Assembly: GCA_963668545.1 (NCBI GenBank)
Contig: OY764868.1
Location: 930,001 to 994,000 of the forward strand
DNA from: G963662265 sp963668545
GTDB lineage: Bacteria > Spirochaetota > Spirochaetia > CADAEX01
DNA: 64,000 nt
Reading direction: 5' to 3'
Position numbers and translations under genes: made by a program. A model generated the notes under the pieces. It was given only the letters and a program-made list of their open reading frames with translations, searched no databases and was not told the origin of the DNA. Of the stretch, positions 26,110 to 34,872 are shown piece after piece. How positions within the stretch are numbered: the first letter of the stretch is position 1; the number at the start of each line of letters is the position of its first letter.

Positions 26110-26359
26110 GTTTCCTCCTTGTTTTTATTATACTATTCAGAGCTTATAACTATCTCTGAAATGTTTGAAAGTTTTAATCTATATCCTGTTTTCAAGATCT
26201 TTCTTAAGATGACTTAAAACATGATTTTAAATAAACCTTATATATAAGGGTAATGAAGAGTCATGCTATAGTCAAGAAAAATGATACCCCAGCAATATAA
26301 AGTTAGTTGCTTCCCTCCCTTTTCTTGCTTAACACCGTTTCCACGGTTTTTATCACTAC
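26110..26359. other. Intergenic region between hflK and metG, with a structured element and terminator-like hairpin
   Basis: The left part holds the hflK promoter. On the plus strand, GGGTA near 26249 can pair with TACCC near 26287 around smaller stems. A terminator-like ACCGTTTCCACGGT plus TTTTTAT follows at 26334-26352, just before the metG promoter. A TATATA-rich stretch near 26240 could be a -10. This could encode a short RNA of about 100 nt, but it matches no family I recognise. It is not a T-box or SAM riboswitch as far as can be seen. Confidence 0.25.
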
Positions 26360-26388
26360 TTGACATAAAGATTACCCGAACATATATT
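26360..26388 (+). promoter_or_regulatory. Sigma-70 promoter of metG, placed for a leaderless mRNA
   Basis: TTGACA at 26360-26365 and TATATT at 26383-26388 have an ideal 17-bp spacer. Only 8 bp separate the -10 from the ATG at 26397, so transcription should start at or within 2 nt of the start codon. No Shine-Dalgarno is present. Confidence 0.72.
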
Positions 26389-26396
26389 AAATTGTT

Positions 26397-28571
26397 ATGA
26401 AAAAAAGACTTGTTACATCAGCATTACCTTACGTAAACAATATTCCTCATCTCGGGAACCTTATCCAGGTTCTATCGGCAGATGTTTTCGCCAGATTCTG
26501 CAGAATGAAAGGGTATGAGACCCTTTACATCTGCGGTACTGATGAATATGGAACAGCGACTGAGACAAAAGCCCTTGAAGAAGGGGTTTCACCGCAGGAA
26601 CTCTGTGATAAATTCCATTATATCCATAAAGAGATATATGAATGGTTCAGGATTGACTTCGATAAATTCGGACGGACATCAACTCCCAAACAGACAGAAA
26701 TAACTCAGCACCTTTTCAATAAGCTTGATGAGAGGGGATTTATCCGGGAGAGAACACTTGAACAGCTTTTCTGTGAAAGCTGCCAGCGTTTCCTTGCAGA
26801 CAGATATGTGAGGGGTGTTTGCCCCCACTGCGGATATGATGATGCAAGGGGAGACCAGTGCGAGGACTGCGGCAAGCTCCTGGATCCGACAGAACTTGAA
26901 AAACCCAGGTGCGGTGTCTGCGGAGGGACTCCCGAGGTAAAATCAACAAATCACCTTTACATAGACCTTCCTGCAATAAGGCCTGAACTTGAAAAATGGA
27001 TAGAAAAAAGATCAGCTGAAGGGTTCTGGGCAAGAAATGCCCTGCAGATGACAAAAAGCTGGATCCGGGACGGTCTCAAGGAAAGATGCATTACCAGAGA
27101 CCTTAAATGGGGAATACCTGTTCCCAAAGAAGGTTATACCGACAAGGTATTCTATGTATGGTTTGATGCTCCCATAGGTTATATCTCAATTGCAGCAAAC
27201 CACACTGATGACTGGGAAAAATGGTGGAAAAATCCTGATGAAGTTGAGCTTTTCCAGTTCATAGGAAAAGACAATATCCCGTTTCATACAGTAATCTTCC
27301 CTTCAACCCTGATAGGTTCAGGTGAAAACTGGACAAAGCTTTACCACATGTCGTCATCAGAGTACCTGAATTACGAAGGGGGCAAGTTCTCAAAGAGTAA
27401 GGGTGTAGGTGTTTTCGGGACTGACTGCCGGGAAACAGGTATACCTGCTGATGTATGGAGATTCTATATATTCTACAACAGACCTGAAAAATCCGACTCT
27501 TTGTTCACATGGAAGGATTTCCAGGAGAAAGTAAACTCAGAACTTATAGGAAACCTCGGAAACCTGGTTAACAGGACAATAACATTCATATCGAGATTTT
27601 TTGATGGTGAAGTTTCCGGTGGAGACAGGAATACAGAATTCTGGAAGACTGTAAGATCATTTGAAGATAAAATAACAGCACACTTTGAGAAAGCGGAACT
27701 CAAGGATGCGTATCACACGATTTTTGAACTGTCTGCATACGGAAACAAGGTTTTTCAGGAAGCAGAGCCGTGGAAAACAAAAGCAGATGATCCTGAAGGG
27801 ACTAAAAAGCTCCTGTCTGATCTTATCTACCTTGTAAGGGACCTTGCATACCTCATTAAACCGTATACACCTGCAACCTCGGAAAAAATTGCATCATTTC
27901 TAGGTTCAAAGGATATGTCCTGGGAGAGGCTTGGTAAACCTGAAGGTGAAATCAGTATCGGACCAAGTGAAATACTTTTTACCAAACTTGAAGATGATTT
28001 TATTGAAAAAATGAGGACCCGTTTCACAGGTACCCAGAAAGAGAGAGAGATGGAAGAAAAGAAAGCAGGAGAACCGACTCTGGAAGAGCAGTTTGATGAA
28101 AAAATTGACCTCAGAGTGGCAAAAATAACAAAAATTGAAAGGCATCCCGAAGCTGAAAAGCTTTACATAGAAACAATAGATACAGGAGACGGTGAAGAAA
28201 CACAGATTGTATCAGGGCTTGTTCCCTATTATCAGGAAGAAGAGCTTCTGGGCAGAAATATTATTCATGTATCAAACCTCAAACCGGCCAAGCTCAGGGG
28301 AGTGAAAAGCCACGGCATGCTTCTTGCTGCAGAAGGTGAAGATAAAACTGTTGAAGTCCTTTTTGCAGACCATGCAGAGCCTGGAACTCCTGTGGTTCTT
28401 GAAGGGTCTGAAGTGAAAGCTGATGAGAAAAAGAAAAAAATATCAATTGACAGATTTTTTGAGATTCCTCTCACAGTTAAAAGCAATTCAGTTTTCTGCG
28501 GCAGAAAACCTCTCATAGTATCAGGCGAGAAACTTGTAACTGAAAAAGTTGCAGACGGAGAAGTAGGCTAG
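26397..28571 (+). CDS. metG: Methionyl-tRNA synthetase with C-terminal tRNA-binding domain
   Basis: This 724-residue class I synthetase charges tRNA-Met. The HIGH-type motif is PHLGNLIQ (about residues 18-25) and the KMSKS-type motif KFSKSKG (about 331-337). A four-CxxC zinc region runs from CESCQRFLADRYVRGVC to CGVCG (about 125-178), so it is the two-knuckle E. coli type. The C-terminal 110 residues (FDEKIDLRVAKITKIERHPE ... SNLKPAKLRGVKSHGM) are the EMAPII/Trbp111 dimerisation and tRNA-binding domain. The gene is followed closely by the FemX-like gene. Confidence 0.97.
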   Translation: MKKRLVTSALPYVNNIPHLGNLIQVLSADVFARFCRMKGYETLYICGTDEYGTATETKALEEGVSPQELCDKFHYIHKEIYEWFRIDFDKFGRTSTPKQTEITQHLFNKLDERGFIRERTLEQLFCESCQRFLADRYVRGVCPHCGYDDARGDQCEDCGKLLDPTELEKPRCGVCGGTPEVKSTNHLYIDLPAIRPELEKWIEKRSAEGFWARNALQMTKSWIRDGLKERCITRDLKWGIPVPKEGYTDKVFYVWFDAPIGYISIAANHTDDWEKWWKNPDEVELFQFIGKDNIPFHTVIFPSTLIGSGENWTKLYHMSSSEYLNYEGGKFSKSKGVGVFGTDCRETGIPADVWRFYIFYNRPEKSDSLFTWKDFQEKVNSELIGNLGNLVNRTITFISRFFDGEVSGGDRNTEFWKTVRSFEDKITAHFEKAELKDAYHTIFELSAYGNKVFQEAEPWKTKADDPEGTKKLLSDLIYLVRDLAYLIKPYTPATSEKIASFLGSKDMSWERLGKPEGEISIGPSEILFTKLEDDFIEKMRTRFTGTQKEREMEEKKAGEPTLEEQFDEKIDLRVAKITKIERHPEAEKLYIETIDTGDGEETQIVSGLVPYYQEEELLGRNIIHVSNLKPAKLRGVKSHGMLLAAEGEDKTVEVLFADHAEPGTPVVLEGSEVKADEKKKKISIDRFFEIPLTVKSNSVFCGRKPLIVSGEKLVTEKVADGEVG

Positions 28572-28580
28572 GCTGTTTAT

Positions 28581-29639
28581 ATGAGCGGCCTTCCTGTTAT
28601 TGAAGCATCTGATATCAAGAATATGAACAAGGGGAGCTCATTGTTCCAGAGCGGATTCTGGGCTTCCTTTAAATCCTGTTTCGGGTGGAAGCCATATTTC
28701 TTTTTAATCAACGGAAAAAACCTTATTGTACTGGTAAGGAACTTCAGGGGTATATTTTCCATAGCCTATGTCCCTTTTGCACCTGAGTACGATGAGCGGG
28801 ATTACATTTCCGCCCTGTCATCCGAACTGAAGAACCAGCTGCCCGGGAATACTCTTTTCATAAGATACGACCTTCCTTGGACCAGAAAAACTGATATCCT
28901 GAACAGGAAATCAGATCAGGCCGCCGGTGATCCCTGTAATATGTCAGATGATAATGATGAAAAATATCTTGAAAAACTTGTTAAAGCCCCTGTTGATATA
29001 CAGCCTCCCTCCACAGTTGTTCTTGATCTTTCAGGTGAAGAGGAAGAAATACTTAAAGGGATGAAATCCAAGACCCGCTATAATATACGTCTTTCTGAAA
29101 GAAAAGGTGTTGCTGTTAAACAGTGCGGGATTGAGGCTCTTGAAGAGTGGTATGATATATACAGAGAAACAGCAGAACGGGATAAAATTGCCCTTCACAG
29201 TTTTGAGTATTACAGGAAACTTTTCAGCCTTTCAGAAACGGAAAATGATTCTCCCGATCTTCGTATTTACATGGCTGAGGCTGAAGGTGAAAACATTGCC
29301 GGGATTATTACATCATTCTACAGCGGGCAGGCAATATATCTCTACGGCGCATCCCTTAACATAAAAAGGGAGACAATGCCTGCATATTCACTTCAATGGA
29401 AGGCAATAAAGGATGCCAGGGAGGCTGGCTGCAGTTTATATGATTTTTTCGGGATCCCCCCTGTAGATGATCCTTCACACCCGATGCATGGGCTTTACCG
29501 TTTCAAGACAGGTTTCGGCGGAATGATAATACACCGGTATGGATGCTATGATTATCCGTTTAAACCATTTTTATACAGTATTTACCGTTTTGCAGAAATT
29601 ATACGTAATTACTACTATAAAAAGATAAAAAAACGCTGA
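28581..29639 (+). CDS. FemAB/FemX-like peptidyltransferase
   Basis: The 352 residues form two GNAT-like lobes of the FemAB family: FQSGFWASFKSCFGWKPYFF at the start, MKSKTRYNIRLSERKGV in the middle (about 155-171), and the C-terminal LYDFFGIPPVDDPSHPMHGL and YRFKTGFGG. The last stretch is a strong FemAB marker. Such enzymes transfer amino acids from aminoacyl-tRNA onto the side chain of lipid II or related peptides. The gene starts 9 bp after metG, so the aminoacyl-tRNA link may be only positional. Confidence 0.85.
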   Translation: MSGLPVIEASDIKNMNKGSSLFQSGFWASFKSCFGWKPYFFLINGKNLIVLVRNFRGIFSIAYVPFAPEYDERDYISALSSELKNQLPGNTLFIRYDLPWTRKTDILNRKSDQAAGDPCNMSDDNDEKYLEKLVKAPVDIQPPSTVVLDLSGEEEEILKGMKSKTRYNIRLSERKGVAVKQCGIEALEEWYDIYRETAERDKIALHSFEYYRKLFSLSETENDSPDLRIYMAEAEGENIAGIITSFYSGQAIYLYGASLNIKRETMPAYSLQWKAIKDAREAGCSLYDFFGIPPVDDPSHPMHGLYRFKTGFGGMIIHRYGCYDYPFKPFLYSIYRFAEIIRNYYYKKIKKR

Positions 29640-29722
29640 TTCAGAAAACACAATAAATAAAAATATTAATTATAGTATATAATATATTTCTGCGCAGGAT
29701 TGATGAGATCCTTTGTATTTTA

Positions 29723-29752
29723 CCCGGCTGAAAGAATTACCGGAAAGCCGGG
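29723..29752 (+). promoter_or_regulatory. Leader hairpin before the GGDEF-like gene
   Basis: CCCGGCT (29723-29729) pairs with AGCCGGG (29746-29752), ending 21 bp before the ATG of the GGDEF-like gene. TATAAT-like sequence lies near 29680. It has no T-tract, so it is not a standard terminator. It does not show the conserved core of the c-di-GMP (GEMM) riboswitch. Confidence 0.35.
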
Positions 29753-29773
29753 ATGTTTTGTACGGGGAATTTT

Positions 29774-30295
29774 ATGGATAAAGAATATACCTATAAAGAA
29801 CTGCTTGAGAAAATCAGCACTCTGGAGAAAGAGCTTGAAACCCTGAGAAGAAGAGACCCTCTCACCGGGATATACAACAGGACTGTTTTTTATGAAAAAG
29901 CCCACGAAGCTTTTTCCAGAACATCCCGCTATGACAAGGAACTTAGTCTGCTTGTTCTTGATATTGTCGGTATGGACTTGATTAACAGAAACTACGGATT
30001 TGATGCAGGTGACTACCTTTTAAAAACAGTTGCGAAAAAAATAGACAGCCTGACCAGAAGTACAGATATAACAGGGAGAATAAGCGGAGATAACTTTGCT
30101 GTTCTTATGGAAGATACAGAAAAGGAAAATGCTGTAAAGGCATCTGAGCGTATCAGGGGTTTTCTTAATGCACTTACTCTTGATTATGAAGAAAACAGCC
30201 TTGTTTTCAGCATAAAACTGGGAATCAGTTCTTTTGAAGAGAGCGATAATTCCATCTATGAACTTATAAAACGGGCTGAAAAATCTGCATTATGA
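29774..30295 (+). CDS. Degenerate GGDEF-domain protein with intact I-site
   Basis: From the ATG at 29774 (ACGGGGAA upstream) this is 173 residues: a short coiled-coil (KELLEKISTLEKELETLRRR) and one GGDEF domain starting at RDPLTGIYNR. The active-site signature is SGDNF instead of GG[DE]EF, so diguanylate cyclase activity is unlikely. The inhibitory-site RxxD is kept as RSTD exactly five residues before it. That combination is known in c-di-GMP-binding effectors, so a receptor role is plausible. It is convergent with murD. Confidence 0.82.
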   Translation: MDKEYTYKELLEKISTLEKELETLRRRDPLTGIYNRTVFYEKAHEAFSRTSRYDKELSLLVLDIVGMDLINRNYGFDAGDYLLKTVAKKIDSLTRSTDITGRISGDNFAVLMEDTEKENAVKASERIRGFLNALTLDYEENSLVFSIKLGISSFEESDNSIYELIKRAEKSAL

Positions 30296-30309
30296 AAAAA
30301 GATTTTTTT

Positions 30310-31704
30310 TCATAGATTTCTTACCAGTACTCTGAAATTTTCTCCCCTTTCAAACTCGTTTTTAAACATTCCGAATGATGCGCAGCCGGGAGACATTATA
30401 ATGCTGTCCCCATCAGCAGCTTCTGAGACCGCTGTTTTAAAACACTCTTCAAGTGAATTGAAAGGTCCTCTGTAGCTTATGCAGTGTTTTTCAAGCACCG
30501 GTATTATTTTGTCGGTTGCAGTTCCTTCAAGGAGGTATATCATCTCTGTGCTGTTTCCGAGACCAGAAAAAACAGCGAAATCAAGCTCCTTGTCTGTCCC
30601 TCCGGCTATAAGCCGTACCCCATTTTCGAAACTTGATACTGCTGCCATAACTGCTTCGGGAATTGTTGCTGTAGTATCATTGTAAAACGATATCCCCCCT
30701 TTTTCAGCAATAAACTCCATCCTGTCAGCTATACCGCTGAATCCGGAAAGCGTTGATGCTATTATGTCTGGGGATACGCCGAAAAGGTAGAGAGCACCGG
30801 CTGCAGTAAGAAGATTAAGCCTGTTGTGTTCCCCCTTTACAGAAAGACTGCTGCCGAGGATTTTTACATCTGTTTTTCCCTCTTTAAAGAAACCTTCCCT
30901 GTTTTCTGCCAGATAGATCCCGTTTATTCCGTCAGGAAGGGGTTTTGCAGAAAAATAAACTGCTTTACCCGGTGTTTCTGTGAAGAACTCTTTTCCATAG
31001 GGATCATCGTAAGGACAAAGAGCAAACTGATGCTCATTCTGATCCCTGTAGATAAGTTTCTTGTCATCAACATATTCTTTCATCGAATTATAGCTGTTCT
31101 GATGGTCAGGAAGAATGTTTGTTATTACGGATATTTCGGGATGGAGAAGATTCTTATCCCTGAGATCTGCAAGCTGCCATGATGAAAGCTCCAGTACTAC
31201 AGGATCGTTTTTATCAATACTGTCAAAAAAGCTCAAAGGGGATGTTGTGATATTTCCTCCAAGCTTTGCTCCTCTGTATACAGTTTTCAGGCTGTGGTAT
31301 ATAGCAGAAACAGTTGTTGATTTCCCTTTGCTTCCTGTCACTGCAATTATCCTGTTTTCAGGGCAGAGCCTGAGGAATATTGAAATATCAGTTTCCACTG
31401 TCTCTGCAGCTTCAAGAAAGGGGGAGGATTTCCTTACTGCCGGGTTTTTTATTACTATATCAGCATTTTTAAAATCCTCAACATCATGTCTTCCCAGAAC
31501 ATATCTGATATTATACCCTTTGAGTTTTTCAACAGAGGGAGAAAGGATTTTACTGTTTCTGAGGTCTGTAACAGTCACATCAGCACCCCTGGAAGCGAAA
31601 AAGAGGGCAGAGGCAAGTCCCCCTCCGTTAAGTCCAAGTCCCATAACAGTGATTTTCAGCTTATTCAGATCTGAAACAGCAAGGTTTTCAATTTTCAAGC
31701 TCAT
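30310..31704 (-). CDS. murD: UDP-N-acetylmuramoylalanine--D-glutamate ligase
   Basis: This 464-residue Mur ligase adds D-glutamate to UDP-MurNAc-L-Ala in the cytoplasm. The N-terminal Rossmann region has VMGLGLNGGGLASA, the ATP loop is AVTGSKGKSTTVSA (about residues 119-132), and LELSSWQLADL (about 172-182) is the MurD-specific motif. NDTTATIPEA and AGGTDKELDF continue the pattern. It overlaps the upstream unknown gene by 17 bp. MurF or other mur genes are not in the window. Confidence 0.95.
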   Translation of the reverse strand: MSLKIENLAVSDLNKLKITVMGLGLNGGGLASALFFASRGADVTVTDLRNSKILSPSVEKLKGYNIRYVLGRHDVEDFKNADIVIKNPAVRKSSPFLEAAETVETDISIFLRLCPENRIIAVTGSKGKSTTVSAIYHSLKTVYRGAKLGGNITTSPLSFFDSIDKNDPVVLELSSWQLADLRDKNLLHPEISVITNILPDHQNSYNSMKEYVDDKKLIYRDQNEHQFALCPYDDPYGKEFFTETPGKAVYFSAKPLPDGINGIYLAENREGFFKEGKTDVKILGSSLSVKGEHNRLNLLTAAGALYLFGVSPDIIASTLSGFSGIADRMEFIAEKGGISFYNDTTATIPEAVMAAVSSFENGVRLIAGGTDKELDFAVFSGLGNSTEMIYLLEGTATDKIIPVLEKHCISYRGPFNSLEECFKTAVSEAADGDSIIMSPGCASFGMFKNEFERGENFRVLVRNL

Positions 31705-32629
31705 ATTCCTTCATACCTTTTTCATTTAGATAACGCCTGATACTGTATCCTGAAAAATAACTGATCAATTCAGGGTCTGCTTTTTGTTTTAATTCCATGA
31801 ACAGCGGCAGGTCTGTTGAAAACTCATTATTTTTAAGTACATATTCAATATCTTTCATGTATGGATAAATAAAATTGTATGCAGAGTCAAGGATCTCAAT
31901 ATGCTTTTTTCTACCGCTCACTGAAAAATCAACAGGAAAATGGGATACAGTCCTGAATTTACATGAAAAAGGGTAATAGGGATATGTGCTTACTGATTCA
32001 TCAGTAAAAAGCCTGCTGAAAAATTTTGTCAGTTCCGTATCAATCCATATACCCTGGATAAAATAACCTCTTCCTGTTTCTCCTATCCATGTCTGTGAGA
32101 TGGACTGTTTTATATGGATTTCCTTTCTGCCGCCTTTCTCCACTATTCTTTCAACAGGGTGTATATCTGCATCGAGAAAAACTGATTTTGTCGAGAAAAA
32201 ATGGGTAATGTCATTGTCACCTTTTTCAATTATGTCACAGTAACCGGGTTTGAACCCCAGGTCAAGCCTTACTATATATATGTATTCAGCCCCATTGCAG
32301 CTGTATATTCTGTAAAAACAGGGCCTTAAAAGTTCAGCCGGGTCAAAAAAATATTCAGTATCATAAAGAAGCGGGGAGGTGAGGGGTATGATAGTTTCAA
32401 GGACCGATTCAAGAAAAGCGAGGTAGTTGTTATCCGGGTTTTTTTTATTTATATCATGATGAATAGGGATATGGGGGATGTTGAATGTCTGCCATGTATT
32501 TAAAAAAAAATCTTCATTCTGGGTAAAATGAAGCGAATAATCAGCCTTGTTCTCTTTACATTTTTTTAATAATCCATTAATTTCATTATTAGTATAGTAG
32601 ACAGGGATTATGTTTAGTATCTGTTCCAT
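31688..32629 (-). CDS. Unknown protein upstream of murD
   Basis: This 313-residue protein is not recognised. It has no signal peptide or membrane span and is rich in aromatic residues, with pieces such as HIPIHHDINKKNPDNNYLAF and LRPCFYRIYSCNGAEYIYIV. Codon use and gene-like length support it as real. The 17-bp overlap with murD indicates coupled translation and so perhaps a link to cell-wall synthesis, which is inference from position only. Confidence 0.65.
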   Translation of the reverse strand: MEQILNIIPVYYTNNEINGLLKKCKENKADYSLHFTQNEDFFLNTWQTFNIPHIPIHHDINKKNPDNNYLAFLESVLETIIPLTSPLLYDTEYFFDPAELLRPCFYRIYSCNGAEYIYIVRLDLGFKPGYCDIIEKGDNDITHFFSTKSVFLDADIHPVERIVEKGGRKEIHIKQSISQTWIGETGRGYFIQGIWIDTELTKFFSRLFTDESVSTYPYYPFSCKFRTVSHFPVDFSVSGRKKHIEILDSAYNFIYPYMKDIEYVLKNNEFSTDLPLFMELKQKADPELISYFSGYSIRRYLNEKGMKEYELEN

Positions 32630-32748
32630 ATAGAAAAAATATACCCTTTAATCGTGAATCTTTCAACAGTATTTATGTTTCAGGGGTTGACTCAATTATC
32701 CGCGATAAGGATAATATTTGTTAATTAATAGTAAGAAGGAGTGCTGCG

Positions 32749-32838
32749 GTGCCTTGCGGTAGAAAAAGAAAAAGACATAAAATTGCAACTCATAAGAGAA
32801 AAAAGAAACTCAGAAAAAACAGACATAAGAAAAAATAG
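32749..32838 (+). CDS. 29-residue basic ribosomal-type protein (AURKAIP1/COX24 domain, bS22/mS38-like)
   Basis: A GTG at 32749 with AAGGAG 8-13 bp upstream opens a 29-codon frame ending in TAG at 32838. The product starts MPCGRKRKRHKIATHKRKK and continues with LRKNRHKKK, almost entirely Lys, Arg and His. This is the AURKAIP1/COX24 pattern seen in short bacterial proteins related to mitochondrial mS38 and mycobacterial bS22, which sit in the small ribosomal subunit. It is easily missed because of its length. A terminator hairpin follows at 32854. Confidence 0.75.
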   Translation: MPCGRKRKRHKIATHKRKKKLRKNRHKKK

Positions 32839-32853
32839 TTAATATTTTCTTTT

Positions 32854-32876
32854 ACGCACCCATTATTGCGTTTTTT
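32854..32876 (+). terminator. Terminator after the 29-residue gene
   Basis: ACGCA (32854-32858) pairs with TGCGT (32867-32871), followed by a run of T residues. The stem is short but the T-tract is good. Confidence 0.6.
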
Positions 32877-32890
32877 ACTTGTTTTTTTTA

Positions 32891-32942
32891 ACCCCGGATT
32901 GATAATGTTATTTAAAATATTATAACTCCGGGGTATTTTTTT
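32891..32942 (+). promoter_or_regulatory. Terminator-like hairpin containing a promoter, directly before dxs
   Basis: ACCCCGGA (32891-32898) pairs perfectly with TCCGGGGT (32927-32934) and is followed by ATTTTTTT, an intrinsic terminator whose T-tract abuts the dxs ribosome-binding site GAGAGG (32943-32948). The long loop contains TTGATA (32899-32904) and TATAAC (32921-32926), 16 bp apart, which could be the dxs promoter starting near 32933. Incoming transcripts would stop here and dxs would start afresh. Confidence 0.6.
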
Positions 32943-32954
32943 GAGAGGCAGTTT

Positions 32955-34826
32955 ATGAAAGATGCGAATTCAATTTTAAATGAAATAAATTCACCTGAAG
33001 ATCTCAGAAATGTTCACCACAGGAAACTGAAAAGACTTGCAGGTGAAATAAGAAAACTTATTATCGGTGTTGTAAGCAGCAATGGGGGGCATCTGGCCTC
33101 AAATCTTGGTGTTGTGGAACTTACAATAGCTCTCCACCGTGTTTTCAAATCACCTGAAGACAAGATTATATGGGATGTGGGCCACCAGTGCTATACCCAC
33201 AAAATACTTACAGGGCGGAAAGACCAGTTCCATACAATAAGAAAAAACAGGGGATTAAGCGGTTTTCCAAAGAGATCTGAGAGTGAACATGACCCGTTCA
33301 ATACAGGGCATGCATCGACATCCATATCTGCAGCCCTGGGCATGCTTTCCGGGATGAGAAGCCAGGGAATAGAAGGCAAGGTAGTTACAGTTATCGGAGA
33401 CGGATCACTTACCGGCGGTATGGCTTTTGAAGCGCTTAACCATGCAGGTCACCTGAAGAAAGACCTTATTGTTGTTCTCAACGATAACAACATGTCAATA
33501 AGCCAGAATGTGGGGGCCCTGTCCTTATACTTGAGCAAGCTGACAACAACGCTTATCTACCAGACATTCAGAAGAAATGTTGACAGGATCATAAAATTCA
33601 TACCTCTTTTCGGTAAACCGCTATATGAAATGGTTTACAGGATTAAAAAGGGTATCAAAGCAGTTTTTTTCAAGGAAAACCTTTTTTCAGACCTTGGTTT
33701 TGAGTATGTGGGCCCTATTGACGGGCATAATATAAACCAGCTGGTAAGCGTTTTTGAAAGGGTTAAAAAAATTGACAAACCTGTTGTAATTCATGTATCA
33801 ACAAAAAAGGGGAAGGGATATGATTTTGCAGAGGGTAATCCGACCCTTTATCACGGAGTATCCCCCTTTTCAGTTATTGATGGTAAAATAGAGAAAAAAT
33901 CCCAGCTTTCATATACAGAGGCATTTACAGCTGCACTGATAGAGAAAGCACAGAAAGACAGAAAAATTACAGCAATTACAGCAGCTATGGCAGAGGGCAC
34001 AGGTCTGAAGAATTTTCAGCTCAGGTTCCCGGACAGGTTCTATGATGTGGGAATAACAGAAGAGCATGCAGTAACATTTGCGGCAGGGCTTGCCGCATCA
34101 GGAATGAAGCCGTTTGTATCAATCTATTCCACATTCATGCAGAGAGCTGTTGACCAGGTTATTCATGATGCAGCCCTCCCGGATCTGCCTGTTACAATGG
34201 TTATAGACAGGGCGGGGCTTGTCGGAAATGACGGGGAAACCCATCAGGGAATTTTTGATATTTCACTTTTCAGATCAGTTCCCAATCTCAGAATACTTGC
34301 CCCTTATGATAATGATGATATTGTAAGAATGGTGGATTATGCAGCTGAATCCAGTCATCCTATTATGATAAGGTACCCAAAATCACTGTGTCCTGAAAGC
34401 AGTAACAACAGTGAAGCTCTCAAGGAGGGAAGGGGCAAATTCCTTTACAGGAATGATTCTGAAATACTCCTGATAGGTGCAGGAGGGTATCTTGAGGAGA
34501 TAGTCAGGGCAGGGGACAAACTCAGCAGAAAAGGTATTAAAAACGATATCTACAGCATGAGGTTTATCAAACCTGTTGATGAAAAATATCTTGTATCAGT
34601 TTTGAAGAATTACAAGAAAGCCTACTTTTTTGATGATAATATGGAAATCAATGGTATAGGGGAATACCTTACAACACTGGTTCACCTGAACAAGCTGAAA
34701 ACCCAGTTTTATTTCAGAGGGATTAAAGACTTTTTCCCTGAACATGCCACACGTGATGAACTGATCACTGAAAACGGGCTTGATTACGGATCAATAGTAT
34801 CTTTTGTTGAAGAAACAAACAGCTGA
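32955..34826 (+). CDS. dxs: 1-deoxy-D-xylulose-5-phosphate synthase
   Basis: This 623-residue thiamine-diphosphate enzyme condenses pyruvate and glyceraldehyde 3-phosphate, the first step of the MEP isoprenoid pathway. SNGGHLASNLGVVELTIALH and DVGHQCYTHKILTGR open the protein. The ThDP and metal motif is VIGDGSLTGGMAFEALNHAG continuing to NDNNMSIS (about residues 150-185). The C-terminal transketolase-like domains include VGITEEHAVTFAAGLA and DRAGLVGNDGETHQG. Length is normal for the family. Confidence 0.97.
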   Translation: MKDANSILNEINSPEDLRNVHHRKLKRLAGEIRKLIIGVVSSNGGHLASNLGVVELTIALHRVFKSPEDKIIWDVGHQCYTHKILTGRKDQFHTIRKNRGLSGFPKRSESEHDPFNTGHASTSISAALGMLSGMRSQGIEGKVVTVIGDGSLTGGMAFEALNHAGHLKKDLIVVLNDNNMSISQNVGALSLYLSKLTTTLIYQTFRRNVDRIIKFIPLFGKPLYEMVYRIKKGIKAVFFKENLFSDLGFEYVGPIDGHNINQLVSVFERVKKIDKPVVIHVSTKKGKGYDFAEGNPTLYHGVSPFSVIDGKIEKKSQLSYTEAFTAALIEKAQKDRKITAITAAMAEGTGLKNFQLRFPDRFYDVGITEEHAVTFAAGLAASGMKPFVSIYSTFMQRAVDQVIHDAALPDLPVTMVIDRAGLVGNDGETHQGIFDISLFRSVPNLRILAPYDNDDIVRMVDYAAESSHPIMIRYPKSLCPESSNNSEALKEGRGKFLYRNDSEILLIGAGGYLEEIVRAGDKLSRKGIKNDIYSMRFIKPVDEKYLVSVLKNYKKAYFFDDNMEINGIGEYLTTLVHLNKLKTQFYFRGIKDFFPEHATRDELITENGLDYGSIVSFVEETNS

Positions 34827-34833
34827 TAATATC

Positions 34834-34872
34834 AGGGCTTTGGGATCTGTTTTGGATCCTGAAGCCTTTTTA
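34834..34872 (+). terminator. Terminator of dxs
   Basis: A 13-bp stem with one bulged G and two wobble pairs joins AGGGCTTTGGGATC to GGATCCTGAAGCCT around a T-rich loop, followed by TTTTATC. It ends at the stop of the convergent LarA-like gene. Confidence 0.75.

Noticed and set aside
26110..26396. T-box or SAM riboswitch regulating metG
   Set aside because: No T-box sequence, specifier loop or SAM-riboswitch core is visible, and the metG promoter lies downstream of the structured part.
29660..29773. Cyclic di-GMP riboswitch before the GGDEF-like gene
   Set aside because: There is one simple hairpin, but the conserved GEMM core and second helix with its tetraloop receptor are not there.
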